From Guillardia theta CCMP2712 (Eukaryota; Cryptophyceae; Pyrenomonadales; Geminigeraceae), in contig NW_005434640.1 in the NCBI RefSeq assembly GCF_000315625.1, forward strand, positions 5,971 through 69,970: a stretch of 64,000 nt of DNA, given 5' to 3'. The position numbers and the translations under genes were made by a program. Under the pieces are notes generated by a model that was not told the origin of the DNA, ran no database searches, and was given only the letters and a program-made list of their open reading frames with translations. Shown in pieces: positions 16,262-27,103 of the stretch (positions are counted from its first letter, which is position 1; every line of letters begins with the position of its first letter).

Positions 16262-18878
16262 GTGATGATGATGGTGGTGGTGGTGGTGGTGATGATGATG
16301 ATGGCGGTGGTGGTGATGGTGGTGGTAGTGATGATGATGATGATGATGATAATGCGGAGGATGAGGAGGAGGTGGAGGAGGAGGAGAAGGCGATGGTAGT
16401 GGACGTGGAGGTGAACGTGGTATGGGAGATTTTGACAACAAGAGGAAGGGAGTAGATAGAGAGACGGAGGGACTTACGTGGAGCGTTATCAGGATGTTTG
16501 AGATCGTATCGCACAGCCGAACCCACACAGCAACATCGACCTTTCCCTGCTCTTTGCTGCCCTGCCCCCCTCCCTCCATTACTTTCATTAGCTTCTGCAG
16601 CTGGATCGATGTAACCATGACGTTCAAGTCCTTGTCCATCCCCGACAGCTTGCAGATGTCCTTTGCCATCTCCTGCAGCCTGGAGCACGACTTTGCTATG
16701 AGCTCCTCTATCCTCGCCAGCGCCTCCTGCTTCCTCCTCTCCCCTTCCACGGCTTGTTCAAGTTGAGCCGTCAGCTCCTGGTGCGCTGCGTTGCTCCTCC
16801 TGGCCTCGTTGAGCGACTCGACGCTGACTTGGAGGTCGTGGAGCTCAACCTGTGCAAACAGAATGAGACGAGGGAAATTACGCTGCTGGTGCTGGTATTG
16901 GTGATGGTGGTGGTGATGATGATGATTGTGGTGGTTGTGGTGATGGAAATCTCTTTTGGCTCAAATGTCTTTCTGTTCCTTCCTGTTTCATCACCTCCTC
17001 TACTTCCCGATTGCCCTAACTCATTCAAACTCCTCTCTTTCCCTTCCTCCTCCTCCTCCCCCTCCTTCTCTCCTCCTCCTCTACGTCCTCTCAACCTTCA
17101 CCTCTCAACTTCCTCCTTCTTTCTCACCTTGAGCGTGTTAAGCACAATCTTCTTTTCTTTGATCGTCTCCTCGTTGCTTCGGATCCTCTCCTCCGCTGCT
17201 GCTCTGGTTGTGAACAAGTTTGCAAACCTTGCGACGATCTCCGGGAGATTTTGCTGCAGCTTCTCAACAATCTCGTCGCTCAGCATGTCCATCCCTGGGT
17301 CCTTCCGCGGGCTACGAGCTAGTCAGAGAATGGCAGGGAGAAAGAGGAAGAGTAGGAGGAGAGGTAGGATGAGAGGTGAGACTGAGAGAGGAGGGTAGAA
17401 TGATAGGAGGAGAGGAGAGGAGAGGAGAGGAGAGGAGAGGAGAGGAGAGGAGAGGAGAGGAGAGGAGAGGAGAGGAGAGGAGAGGAGAGGAGAGGAGAGG
17501 AGAGGAGAGGAGAGGAGAGGAGAATGAGGGGGAGGAAACCAGGGGCATACCTCAAGGATCGCTTGGAGCCATCAACGTCCCTGGTGCTGGTGCTGCTCCT
17601 CAACCCGAGGAGGATCATAGCGACCTGAGTGTAGTAGGGGAGCCGCTGCAGCAACTTGCTGTCCTGCATAGAGTCTATCATGAACTGCCTGTGCTCGCGC
17701 TTTTGTTTCTCGTCGAACTCCTTGAGCTTCTTGATCTTGGCAAGATTCTCTTTCCTCTCCTCCTGCAGGACTTGTGACATCCTCCTCGCCTTCTCTCTGA
17801 ACTGAGATCTCCTCTCCAGCGCCGCTGCGCGCAGGTCGTCAGCATGGCGGACAATCTAGGGACGGGAGGGAGATGCAGGGAGGAAGAGACAGAACAAGCG
17901 AACAAGCAAGAGGAAGCGGATCTGTGGTTGCGGTAGAAGCAAGAGGAGAAAGACGAGGAGCAGAAGCAAGGGGAGGAGGAGGAGGAGAAGAAGAATGAGA
18001 CAGAATAGCGGGAGCAGCAGCAGTAATGATAGGAGGAGGAGGAGGAGGAGGAGGAGGAGGAGGAGGAGGAGGAATGAGACAGGGATCTACAGCAGACCTG
18101 TCCTTATGTTCTCGCACTGCTTCACATTCAGCTTATGGACCCGGTCGAGCTGCTCAAAGCTGTGAGCTGCCTCGATCTGGGCTTCGTCCAGCAGCTTCAC
18201 TAGCAAAGGGATGTCCTGAAACACGGCCGACAGCTCCTCCTCCTTCTCGTGCACCAGCCTCTCCGTCTCTTCGTGCTCGTACCGCACCCGCCGGAGCAGC
18301 CGCTGCAGCTGCAAGTTGTAGTGCCTCTGCCGCATGAACAACATCCGCTGCTCCTCGATCTCTGCGCTGATCTTGTCATGGACGGGGGTCGCGGACAGGT
18401 CCGCCTTCTTGGCGAGCATGTCGTCGAGGTACTTCTTGTTGTTCCTCACCACCTCCAACCTCTTCATCCTCTCCGCCCTCTGCCAGCTCGACTTCTGCGC
18501 CTCCGACCTCAGACGATGCACGAGCTCGTGAAAGTGATCCAGCGCAAGCTGCTCGCCGCTTTCAGTAGACAGAATCTCCTTGAGGAGCTCGGGGACTTCT
18601 TGGCGGAAGAGGGGGAGATCGTTGGACCAGCGATCCTCCTCTCCTTCTTGCACTTCCTGCTCATCGCTGTCGTTATGCTTCACTACATGCAGTCAGGGCA
18701 TCTAGACCTCTTGTTCGTCAAATCCAGGTATCTTGGTCAGTTGCTTGTCGCTCGGTTTGGATGATCCGTTCTGGAGGCGCATGTGAGACAGCAAAAGAGT
18801 CACTACAGCTGTCATCTACATCTACATCTACATCATCATCAACAATATCTACATCATCATCAACATCAACATCATCAA

Positions 18879-18919
<41 letters not shown>

Positions 18920-18950
18920 ACATCAACATTAACAATAATAATAACATTAA

Positions 18951-19004
<54 letters not shown>

Positions 19005-19509
19005 ATTTCAGTTTCAATCTACCTCCGTCGGTAATTGAATGCTGTCGACCTTGACAGCAGGAAAACCTCGCGGCCACATGGAGGGACATTGAGGCATGGG
19101 GGGAAGAGCAGCCCCTGGACGAAGACACGCTGAAGACAAAGTCAAGAGTGAGGAGGGCAGAGGAGTTGAGGAGCAAGGAGGAGGAGGAGGAGGAGGAGGA
19201 GAATCAGGAGGAGGAGGAGCGTAGAGAAAGTAGAGGAGGAGGAGGAGGAGGAGGAGGAAGGTAGAGGAGGAGGAGGAGCCAAGTTGAGATGAAGAAGGGG
19301 AAGAAAGAAGGAGTAGACGGGGCGGGCAGGTCGGGCAGGACGATGGAGGTGCTGTTGCCAAAGTACCTGGCAACGCATAGTCCGGGACATTGAGAGAAAC
19401 ATTATTTTGAAAGAACTGCGGTGAAGTGATGAAAAGGTTATACAGAAAGTGACTTGTTGTTGCTTACTTTGATAAGGTCCTCAAAAGAGCTTGTCGTCCT
19501 GTGCACCAT
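14905..19509 (-). CDS. Long coiled-coil protein with IQ motifs
   Basis: Eight exons: 19509-19468 (ATG), 19415-19367, 18682-18126, 17855-17551, 17311-17128, 16849-16478, 16151-15828 and about 15492-14905 (stop); phases agree through exon 7. About 805 residues. After a short N-terminus (MVHRTTSSFEDLIKFF) and an acidic linker, exons 3-6 are nearly continuous charged coiled coil. Exon 7 ends in an IQ-like motif (ITKLQAWVRGVQARKR) and exon 8 begins with a second (IRVQKIARFYLARL), both expected to bind calmodulin-type light chains. The C-terminal 150 residues are not coiled coil and carry a Trp/Pro-rich stretch (LPSWKFPQEGSSPWKNKS) followed by a basic Ala/Lys end. Axonemal or cytoskeletal scaffolds have this architecture; I cannot name the family. 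Introns are filled with GGA, GAT, CAT and GAGAG repeats. The exon 7/8 junction has two candidate splices. Confidence 0.75.
16208..16355. repeat. GAT/GGT trinucleotide array in an intron
   Basis: GATGAT units with GGTGGT interruptions, within the intron between exons 6 and 7 of the coiled-coil/IQ gene. Open frames here encode only poly-Met, poly-His or poly-Asp. Confidence 0.9.
17405..17523. repeat. GAGAG (AGGAG) pentanucleotide array in an intron
   Basis: About 24 near-perfect pentamers within the intron between exons 4 and 5 of the coiled-coil/IQ gene. The same pentamer family occurs at 121-178 and 59000-59045. Confidence 0.9.
18885..19004. repeat. CAG and CAT trinucleotide arrays in an intron
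   Basis: A CAG run (18885-18915) followed by AAC/AAT-rich sequence and a pure CAT run (18950-19003), inside the largest intron (19366-18683) of the coiled-coil/IQ gene. Confidence 0.9.
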
Positions 19510-19515
19510 TTCAAC

Positions 19516-20150
19516 TCTTCTTCTTCACAAGTTTCATGTCGGTCACCTTTGAGTTTTCACTTTTTCGGGGACTGCACCCGTTGAAGGCAAGAAGAAAAAC
19601 AAGTGAGCAAGTCAGGACGGAGAGGAAGGGCAGGGGCTACGAAGGTGAAGGCAGGAGAAACTTTTGCAGGAGAGAAGGCTAGAACGAGGCAAGGGGATGA
19701 AAAGAAGGAAATTGTGGATCCAAAGGATTGCAAGGAGGAAGAGGGAAGGATTTGGGGGGGAAGGGGAGAGGGAGCGGAAAGAGAACAGGCAGGGGAGGAG
19801 GGCAGCAGGAGGCGGTGGTGTGTGCGAGTGAGTCAGTGCGTGCGTGAGGGAGGGAGGGAGGGAGGGAGGGAGGGAGGGAGGGAGGGAGGGAGGGAGAGTG
19901 TAAGTGAAGGGAGGGGTAGGGTTCGGAAGGGAGGCCGGGAAGACAAGAAGGTGAACTCGAGCAGTTAAAGTGATCGTGCCATGCACTTACATGGGTTGAC
20001 CGTGTTCTTCCCACGCTTTTTCCCGATGTTCCCTGTCATCATCAGCAACCAGCCGGCTCATTCTGCTGCATCACCTGACGTCGCCATGTTCAGCGTGTTC
20101 ATCCACTTGTCAGCTACGGAATGATCCTGCAGCAAGATTTCGTCACGCCC
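19516..20150. other. Intergenic purine-rich stretch
   Basis: Contains a GGGA array (19848-19896) and no exon I can support. It is the 5' flank of the coiled-coil/IQ gene and the 3' flank of the RPQTA-motif gene. Confidence 0.5.
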
Positions 20151-20152
20151 TG

Positions 20153-21215
20153 TCAGATGCTTGTACATCGCACCAGCTCCGACGGCTCTGTCTCTATCCC
20201 CTGCTCCTCCTGCGATTCTGAGTCTTCCTCGTCATATTTCTGGCCTTTCGCGCCATCATGAAGGAACTCGGAGATGTCTCTCTCCTCGTCAAAGATCGCA
20301 TTCAACGAGTGCTTGTTCGACTGCTGCATGTCACCAAGATCTTGTCAGCACTGCGAGGACAGCTCACCTCCTTCAACGACTCGTCCCCGTGCATCTCCTT
20401 GCTTGTGGAGGCGTTCTTGTCATTGAGAGAGGAGCTGAACCTCGAGCTCGATGACTTGCACGCTTCCAGGAAGCGAGTATGCCGTTGGATGGCGTCTCGA
20501 GTGACCTGGTTCAGACCTTGCAGTCTCTCTTGGTGCCTGCGATGCGAGGTGAGCACAAGTGGGAGGAAGGAGGGAGGAGGAGTCACTTCTTGCTCGGCAG
20601 CTCAGCATCGAGAGCGGGTGTGGACAGACGAAAAGTCTCCACCCTCCGCTTGCAAAACTGCGAAGAGCTGGTATCGACGGGGGTGCTGTTGCGGGAGAGG
20701 AGGAAGAGCGAGGGTGTGAGGCCAGCAGTCTGCGGCCTCCTCCGCGATGGCGGGGATGTGGATCGAGGACGGCCAGTCGCAAAGGAGAAGGCAGACGTTG
20801 TTGAGTTCATGCTCCTGTTCATCTCATACGAGAGAGCCGTCTGCGGTCTGGATGCATTCCAGCTGTCGCCTGTCACCTGCTCAAACGAAAGCTCCACTGG
20901 GCAGGACTGGACAGAGGATGCAGCGCTCATCCCTGACTTGGGGCGAGTGCTGCTCGTGGCACTCGTGCTCCTGTACCTCTTCTCGTCGTCCATACGCCGT
21001 CTCCACCTCATCGATCTCTTGTCTCCGTCAGTTCTTCTTTCTCCCTCTTCATCGCTCCACTTCGAGCTGAGGCTTCTGCTAGATCTTTCCACGAGCCGCC
21101 CATGGCTCCCTTCGCTCCCGAGCTTCCTGCCGCTTCCTCCCCTCTCCTCCTGCCCTCTAAGAGCCGCCATGAACCGCCGCGGCCTCGGAACAAGATCCCC
21201 CATCAACCCCGCCAT
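20153..21215 (-). CDS. Unrecognised Ser/Arg-rich protein with RPQTA motifs
   Basis: Three exons in phase: 21215-20587 (ATG), 20536-20368 and 20323-20153 (stop TGA), with introns of 50 and 44 nt using GTGACT and GTGAGC donors. About 322 residues. The N-terminal half is basic and Ser-rich, with two matching motifs, RPQTALSY and RPQTAGLTP, about 45 residues apart and a related RPKSG upstream. Exon 2 is helical (QERLQGLNQVTRDAIQRH). The C-terminus is strongly acidic (YDEEDSESQEEQGIETE). RPxTA/RPxSA-type motifs are common in microtubule- and cilium-associated proteins, so a cytoskeletal role is possible but only inferred. The start codon lies a few bases from GC-extreme block E4. Confidence 0.7.
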
Positions 21216-21224
21216 GGCTCTACC

Positions 21225-21430
21225 GCTACGCCGTTAACAATCTGCCGTTCCCCGCAAGGCGGTTTGTCCCACAGTGCACTCCAGGTGCACTCAATCTTGA
21301 CTGACGGTTACATTCAGATCGGCGGTTACGGCCCCCGGCACCGGGCAAGGCCCGGTCGCCGGCCCGGCAGTCGGGCCCGCTGAGTAAAATAACCGCCACC
21401 GGTCCTCCGCCGCTTCCGACCGACAGGCTG
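21225..21430. repeat. GC-extreme block E4
   Basis: A short GC-rich segment with CACCGGGCAAGGCCCGG and GGTCGCCGGCCCGGC words next to the outer end of the left arm of the inverted duplication. No coding signal. Confidence 0.5.
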
Positions 21431-21624
21431 TTTTAAGTTGACTAAAAGTTTCACTCTCCTAGTACTGGTCATTCCCCCCTTTTTTTTACCGCAGTACCCT
21501 ACCACCATTATTACTACACCCCTGCTACAGTTCGATTCGGAGTACCCCTGTATTTGCCTCTCAAAGTACCCCTGGTGTCCAAGAAGCGACCTGCCCCGTC
21601 CGGTCCCCGTTGTGACCCCATCTC

Positions 21625-21631
21625 TATAAAA
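21625..21631 (+). promoter_or_regulatory. TATA-like box, left-arm oxidoreductase
   Basis: TATAAAA in CTCTATAAAATAACACC, preceded by two TACCCC words (21540, 21568). The homologous position in the right arm is replaced by a run of A and lacks this box. Confidence 0.4.
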
Positions 21632-22258
21632 TAACACCTTCCCGCACTGCCGCTTCCATGAAGCTCCTCCCCAGACCTCTCCCTGCCGCTCCTCCTTCTG
21701 CTACATCTCCTCCTTCTCCCTCTCCTGCTCTGGATCTCATTCTTGCTTCCTCTTGGTGTACGCCTAACTCCTTCTCCTCTTGCCATAATCGCTACCATTG
21801 CCCAACGATCACCAATGCAACTCCTCACCATAACAAACGTGTTGCTTCCCTGCTACTTTCTACCTTGTTCAGCATCAACACATCTCCGATGTTTGCCTTT
21901 GCCAGCATTCTTACTTGATATCATCACATGTATTGAAACGCAAAATGTATCTTCTTCCAAGTGTCCTCACGACCATTTGCCTTAACCAAAGTGTTTGCGA
22001 AAAGCTTGTTGCACAGAATGTTTGAGGGTTGTGAAGCTTTGTGACGCGATGCCAACGAGAAAAACGAAAACCCTCATCAATGCTGATTACACGTACGTGC
22101 GCGCTTCCTCCTTCATCAACAAAGACGACTCATCAACCTGCCCAATGCCTTGAGATAACTCAGATCTTGATATTCGTACCTTTTAGCATGATTGTGAGGT
22201 GTGCGGTTGTCAACGCTCACTTGCCCCTCAGATTCAGGTTCATCCCGCCACATCGACC

Positions 22259-23314
22259 ATGAAAGCCGTCTTGATCAAGTCGCTCGGCCTGATCCATGAC
22301 TCAGACATCCTTGAGTTTGCCGATGACTTCGCCCGGCCGTCCAGGAAGAAAGGTCAGCTCCTCGTACGCGTCCTGACCTGCGCGACCAGCGCAGGAGATA
22401 TGCACGTGATGAGCGGGCGAGTGTCGTTTGCCATCTCCCCGCCGTCGTTTCCCTACATTCCTGGCTCCTCCATTTGTGGCATCGTGGAGGAAGCAGACGC
22501 GGAAGCTGAGTTCAAGCCTGGCGACCGCGTCATCGGTCACATGGGGATGAAGCCCTGGGGAGCGCTGGCGGAGTATGCTGTGGTGGAGGCTACCAACTGC
22601 GTCCTCGCGCCAGACTCGCTGTCAGACGAGGTAGCGTCGGCGTGCGGGGACAGCGCCGCTACGGCCTTGAAGGCAGTTGAGCTAGCTGGAGTGAAGGCGG
22701 GGAGCCGAGTGCTGGTTCTGGGAGGGTCGGGAGGGGTTGGGTCGGTTTGTGTGCAGCTGGCAAGAGTAGCGGGAGCGACGTTTGTTGCCTCGACCTCGAC
22801 GCAGGTGAAGATGCTGACGGAAGAGCTCAAGGTCGACCGGGCCATCAACTACAAGGAAGAGGACTGGTGGAGCATCGGCGAGTTCCAAGAGCAGCCGTTC
22901 GACTGCATCGTGGACTGTGTCGGGGGAGGAGGTCACTTCGGCAAGGCTCAGGAGAGCAAGGTCTTGAAGAGCGGAGGCGACGGAGGGAAGTTCATCGCAG
23001 TAGTGGGCGACGAGCCGGAGCCGACTATCCACAATCCTTTCCAGCTTGCGGGCTTCGCTAGCCGCCTGCTGTGGCGAGCGCTGTGGACCTGGCTCTGGCC
23101 CTGGTCACCTCGGTACATCGCCTTCGTGACCGATGCAGACTCGACAACCATCAAGACCATCCTGAGGCACGTGACTGAGGACAAGCTGCTGCTCAAGATT
23201 GATCCGTCGGGTCCTTATGCGTTCACCAAGGAAGGGGTGACGTCAGCTCTGAAGCTGCAGGAGTCACACAGGGCTCACGGGAAAGTTGTGATTCGAGTCA
23301 GCAAGAGATCGTAG
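22259..23314 (+). CDS. Quinone oxidoreductase-like MDR dehydrogenase, copy 1
   Basis: A 351-residue protein of the medium-chain dehydrogenase/reductase superfamily, NAD(P)H-dependent quinone-oxidoreductase / alcohol-dehydrogenase-like branch. It begins MKAVLIKSLG and has the GroES-like N-domain with PGSSICGIVEE and GDRVIGHM. The cofactor fold is marked by VLVLGGSGGVGSVCVQLA, the glycine-rich loop that binds the dinucleotide, followed by the hallmark INYKEEDWW (about residue 200) and VDCVGGGG. The C-terminus closes with AHGKVVIRV, the standard family ending. The usual zinc-binding Cys/His set of classical alcohol dehydrogenases is not evident, which favours the zinc-free quinone-reductase group. 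A Trp-rich insert (WRALWTWLWPW, about residue 275) is unusual and could touch a membrane. The start is preceded by an acceptor-like TTCAG at 22236, so a 5' untranslated exon is likely. Confidence 0.85.
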   Translation: MKAVLIKSLGLIHDSDILEFADDFARPSRKKGQLLVRVLTCATSAGDMHVMSGRVSFAISPPSFPYIPGSSICGIVEEADAEAEFKPGDRVIGHMGMKPWGALAEYAVVEATNCVLAPDSLSDEVASACGDSAATALKAVELAGVKAGSRVLVLGGSGGVGSVCVQLARVAGATFVASTSTQVKMLTEELKVDRAINYKEEDWWSIGEFQEQPFDCIVDCVGGGGHFGKAQESKVLKSGGDGGKFIAVVGDEPEPTIHNPFQLAGFASRLLWRALWTWLWPWSPRYIAFVTDADSTTIKTILRHVTEDKLLLKIDPSGPYAFTKEGVTSALKLQESHRAHGKVVIRVSKRS

Positions 23315-23329
23315 ATTTTGTCAGTATGA

Positions 23330-24000
23330 TACTGTTTTAACCGTACCTCGGCTAATATGCCAGCACGACTCAGTCTCAGTGTGATAAAACCTGTCATAGT
23401 ATTTTTGTTGTTTCTGGCCGCGTTCGATGTTCCACAAGTTCAACTTCGGTACATGGCCAGTGGCCAGTACGGTACTCCCGCCGTTAGCCCCCGCCTCGGG
23501 CTACGCCGGGGACTCCGGGAGTCAGTGCCCCCGCCGTTGAGTCTCCCGGAGTCCGCCGATGGCATGATCTAGTACGGTACCAGGCTCGTGACTCCCGCCA
23601 GCTGGGGCCGGGCTCGGCGCATCGTCGGCCTGGCAGTCCGATCAGTCAGTGCCCGGCCCCTCACCGTTCGTGCGCGGCGGCAGTGCCTTGGCGGCCTCGT
23701 CAGTACTCGGTGAGTCAGTCAAGTTGAACCGCCGGTTCAATGGTTGAACGGCGGCCATTATGCGATGTTCGGACGAATCATGAATCATCATGTGAATCAG
23801 TACCGGCCGTAGAGTACTACAGGCTACGTGACGCGGGGTAGTACGGTACTGAGTAGGCTGCACCGTCACTCACGGCTCGTCGCCGGACTCCGGGAGGCGC
23901 GGCCCGGGGCCGCGCCCGGCCGCTGAGTGGCCGCCCCACGGGCCGCGGTGTGACTCCGAGGCTCTCAGTTATGTGACTCCGATCTACTTGCCTAGCCGCT
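23330..24000. repeat. GC-extreme block E5 (adjoins the inner end of the left arm)
   Basis: Starts within about 20 bases of the oxidoreductase stop codon. Dense in CCAGTACGGTACTCCCG, GATCTAGTACGGTACC, GTAGTACGGTACTGAG and GACTCCGGGAG words, with a GGCGCGGCCCGGGGCCGCG core near 23900. No coding signal. Confidence 0.65.
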
Positions 24001-24485
24001 GCCCCCGAGCCGCTTTAGGCGCAGGTCACAGTAGTGTAGTGACAAGCGTGACCGCATGACAGACAGAGAAAAGCAGCAATGATCCTCTAGGGGGTCAACT
24101 AGCAAACTCCATAACTGATGTTTACTACAGGGCTTACGGCCACTTTGATTGTAAGGTATAATGTCAGCAAATGGCCTCCGTGTCAGCATGTTTCCCAAAC
24201 GTTGTGTTTGAGGATATAGCCTCTGTGGAGTGATACCGATGGGGTGCTATTTAAGGGCCTTTCGCATTTGGATGTCATGCGGATGCTGACATGAGCGTGA
24301 GGGCCATAGAGTTCTGCCTCCTTGCTCCGCCTTTATCATCACTCCCTCCCTTACCCTGTCATTGCACACGCTTGCCACGCCTTTCCTACCGCGTCCTTGT
24401 CAGTAGCTAAATCCTACTCTGTTGCTCTTCCCGCAAACTCATTCAACACTGCTCAACAACCCTTTCCCGCTCCTTGGCATATCAG
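24001..24485. other. Non-coding flank with a TATTTAAGGG box
   Basis: No exon visible. A TATTTAAGG word at 24248 and downstream pyrimidine-rich sequence could be a promoter for the small frame at 24486. Confidence 0.3.
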
Positions 24486-24758
24486 ATGACGTGTGATATG
24501 TCATGCTTCTCGTCCTTGTCTGTCACCATCCACGACGTCAAATGGAGCTCACAGCCCTCACAGCAAGCTGACAAGATCAGATCTAAGTGCTTTCGCCTCT
24601 CTTCCGCTCAGCAAGCATACCTGCACCAGGCTGCCAGCATCGCGTCCATGTCAATCCGGAGCAGCCCGTCACGTGCTACCAAGCAAGATACAGCTTACAA
24701 GAACATAATGGCAGCACGAACCAAGGCTCAGGGCCTCATCATCTCGAAAACACGATGA
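24486..24758 (+). CDS. Small unrecognised open frame (90 aa)
   Basis: An ATG at 24486 opens a frame of about 90 residues with Ser/Gln/Lys composition and helical stretches (SSAQQAYLHQAASIASM, TAYKNIMAARTKAQGL). It is intron-free, in the spacer of the inverted duplication, and not recognised. The composition looks more like protein than the GC-driven frames nearby, but nothing else supports it. Confidence 0.3.
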   Translation: MTCDMSCFSSLSVTIHDVKWSSQPSQQADKIRSKCFRLSSAQQAYLHQAASIASMSIRSSPSRATKQDTAYKNIMAARTKAQGLIISKTR

Positions 24759-25460
24759 TATCGGGCATCTAAGGGATAACTTCTCCTTGGAGAGATTGAA
24801 TGGTGTATTTTTTGTTATTGACTGGTCGTACGTTGTAAAAGTAAAAAGATTTTTGGACTCAACGTGTATGTGTGATGAGATAACAAGGGGCTGATACTCT
24901 CTGATAAAACTTTTCAATTTCTCAGAAAGTACTAGTACCTGTGTACACTCAGCCTCATGAAAGGCAATTTTCCCCTGGATGCCTCTAAAACACTTCAACG
25001 ATCAGCTTATTTTGCATGAGTGAACTTTGGATATCGGTACAGATGCACGCTCATCTGATGCTGTTTTAAATTCCTTCTAAATTGATGAGACAAATGAAAC
25101 ATGCCAACTTGAAGACATCTCGAAGTATCTTTTTTTCTTTTTTTGGCCTGTGCTGTCATGATTTGTTCCTCTGGCAGATAAGGATAGCATTGTCGACTCC
25201 TGATTTCAAAGAGGAAGACCCAATTTTGCACAGAATATAATGTTTCCTTTTCTTCAAACTGCACTTTCACGACACGACTCATAATCAGGGTGATAAACAA
25301 ATTACTTCAAACCACGTCTCAATACCCGCAGAGTCAGCCATGGGCAGTTTTCGAGTGCTCCACAAGGACGCCAGAACCTCCCCAAACTCGATCTGAGCTC
25401 TGTACACTATTCAATGCATGTCTGTCATGTTAACTCACCACATGGCTACTTGCCAAGTAA

Positions 25461-26805
25461 TCAGAACCAAGATTCATTATCATCCCTCAGGCTAACAACC
25501 AACGATACATACTCCTCTTCACTCAAAGGCAAACAAACATTAACAGCTCTCATCGAAACTTTCCGTTTCAGCGCTCTCTCAAACTCCAGAGACTCTTTAT
25601 CTTTGTCTTGTCCCTCGTCCGGACTCGTCAACCTAGGCAAGGCAGACCTGTCCGAGTCTTCGCCCAGCACCTTGGGAACGAATACCTTCCAAGTGCCAGA
25701 GCAGTCCGGCCGCAGCACAGGGATGGGCATTCTGAGGTAACGGAGCAGCCGTTCCCTGGCATCGGTCTTCTCGTCCTCGGACTGGGTCCATTCACAGAGC
25801 AGCTGGGGCCACCTCGTCTCCAGCTCGGAGAACTTGAGGAGGTTCTGAAACTTACTCGTCACCTCCAGCTCAGACGACAAGAACGACAAGGGAGAGCGGG
25901 CTTCAAGGGCTCGCTCTTCGTCAGTCTGATCCTCTGAGGAGTCCGCTGCGAGCGGGTCCGTGACCTCAGCGCATGCCTCATCTTCGTTACCGTTGTCATC
26001 GTCGATGACGACAGGCGGACTTGCAGAGTCCTGACGGCCACCACCAGGCTCACCGTTGCTAAGTTGCAGCTCCTGCCTGTCAAGAAGAGTGACACCTCCA
26101 AGGCGAACCGTTGGGCTCTCATATCCGAGGCCACGATGGGTCCAGGCGAGCCCTGCGATGGGCGTCCAGCTACTGTGAGCAGGGTGCTTGGGATGGAATT
26201 TGACGATCTCGGTCAGTCTCTTGCGCCCTCCTCTGCGACTGGCATCGCCTTGTGCCTCTTGCTCTAGAGTCTTTGCTCCGACTGTGGCGTAACTTGCCAT
26301 CAACTCATGCTGTCTGTACCACAGCCGCTCTTTAGTTGCTCATCTCACTTCCTCTAGGGTTCTCTCAACCTTGCGCTCCTCGTCTTTGCTCTTCTCCTCC
26401 ATAAACTCTGGGTTATAGGCTGGCTGATTTAAATCCGCAGTGACCTTGATAAATCCCAAGAGGCTCGGCCCTCGCCATGGCTGGTTTGCTCTCTTGTTCA
26501 ACAAAACTCTCTCGTGCAGTCCCACCACCTCTCGACCCTCACCCTGCATGAACAGGCGGACAAGGTTTGCATACGCCTGCTGCAGTGCTGGCAGCAGCAC
26601 AGATCGCTTGCATTTTCCACTACCGAACAGCTCGATGTAGGCTCTGAATGCCAAAAGGCGGATGTATACTTTGACTTGATGTGGCTTGATGGTTTTTAGC
26701 GTATCATGACGGAGAGACAGGAGCGATTCTTGAACCTCGGAGAAATGGTAGGAGCTGCCGGACAGAGCTGGCAAGGGCGGAGGAAGCTCCGGGCCCGAGG
26801 ACTTG
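25461..26805 (-). CDS. Unrecognised protein in the spacer of the inverted duplication
   Basis: Two phase-matched exons, about 26805-26349 and 26309-25461 (stop), joined by a 39-nt GTGAGA...ACAG intron, giving about 430 residues. Exon 1 encodes a helical domain (PHQVKVYIRLLAFRAYIEL, LLPALQQAYANLVRLF). Exon 2 carries a basic region, a short PPVVIDDDN hydrophobic-acidic motif, a long acidic Ser/Asp/Glu-rich linker, then a compact C-terminal helical region (LLRYLRMPIPVL) ending SLRDDNESWF. I recognise no family. The 5' end is open: a stop codon lies just upstream of 26805, so another 5' exon or a later start is needed; a strong CAG|GTAAGT donor at 27070 could belong to it. Confidence 0.6.
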
Positions 26806-27103
26806 CGATACAGCAGGGGAGTGAAATGTCACCTGAACCTACATTAGAGGCAGTTTGAACTCTCCTCAACGCTTGTTCGATCTCTTTGCATGAGTAACTG
26901 GATGAATTTGTGTGTCAGATCATCAAATCAAAGTGAACTCTTTGTATTAGAATTCACTCAAACACTCTGTTGTCAATGATTCTCATAGTTCGATTTGAGT
27001 GCAGCAATCCCGGCCGAAAAAAACGCCACGGCAATCTGCCGAAAGTTATTGTCCGCAGCATTGATGACCACTTACCTGCAGGATTTGAAATACTCGTCAG
27101 AGA

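Larger units (their letters stand above)
21437..23316 (+). repeat. Left arm of a large inverted duplication
   Basis: The sequence from GACTAAAAGTTTCACTCTC at about 21437 to the stop codon near 23314 recurs in reverse complement at 27104-28965. Coding parts are nearly identical; upstream non-coding parts carry many substitutions and small indels. Identity stops at the stop codon on the inner side and within a repeat-like sequence on the outer side. Confidence 0.9.

Noticed and set aside
18249-18764. 171-residue plus-strand frame with hydrophobic Leu/Val runs
   Set aside because: It is the antisense of coiled-coil exon 3, where Glu/Lys-rich codons read back as Leu/Phe.
19057-19394. Plus-strand exons reading QENLAATWRDIEAWGEE and MEVLLPKYLATHSPGH
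   Set aside because: They look protein-like, but they lie in the large intron and second exon of the minus-strand coiled-coil gene, whose phase-consistent model explains the region; no start exon was found.
21658-21918. Upstream frame starting MKLLPRPLPAAPP in both duplicated arms, as an N-terminal exon of the oxidoreductase
   Set aside because: A later part of the region differs by single-base indels between arms, so it is probably untranslated leader or intron; the MKAVLIK start gives a complete family-length protein.
22301-23196. Antisense frames across the oxidoreductase genes
   Set aside because: They occur identically in both copies as shadows of the conserved coding strand.
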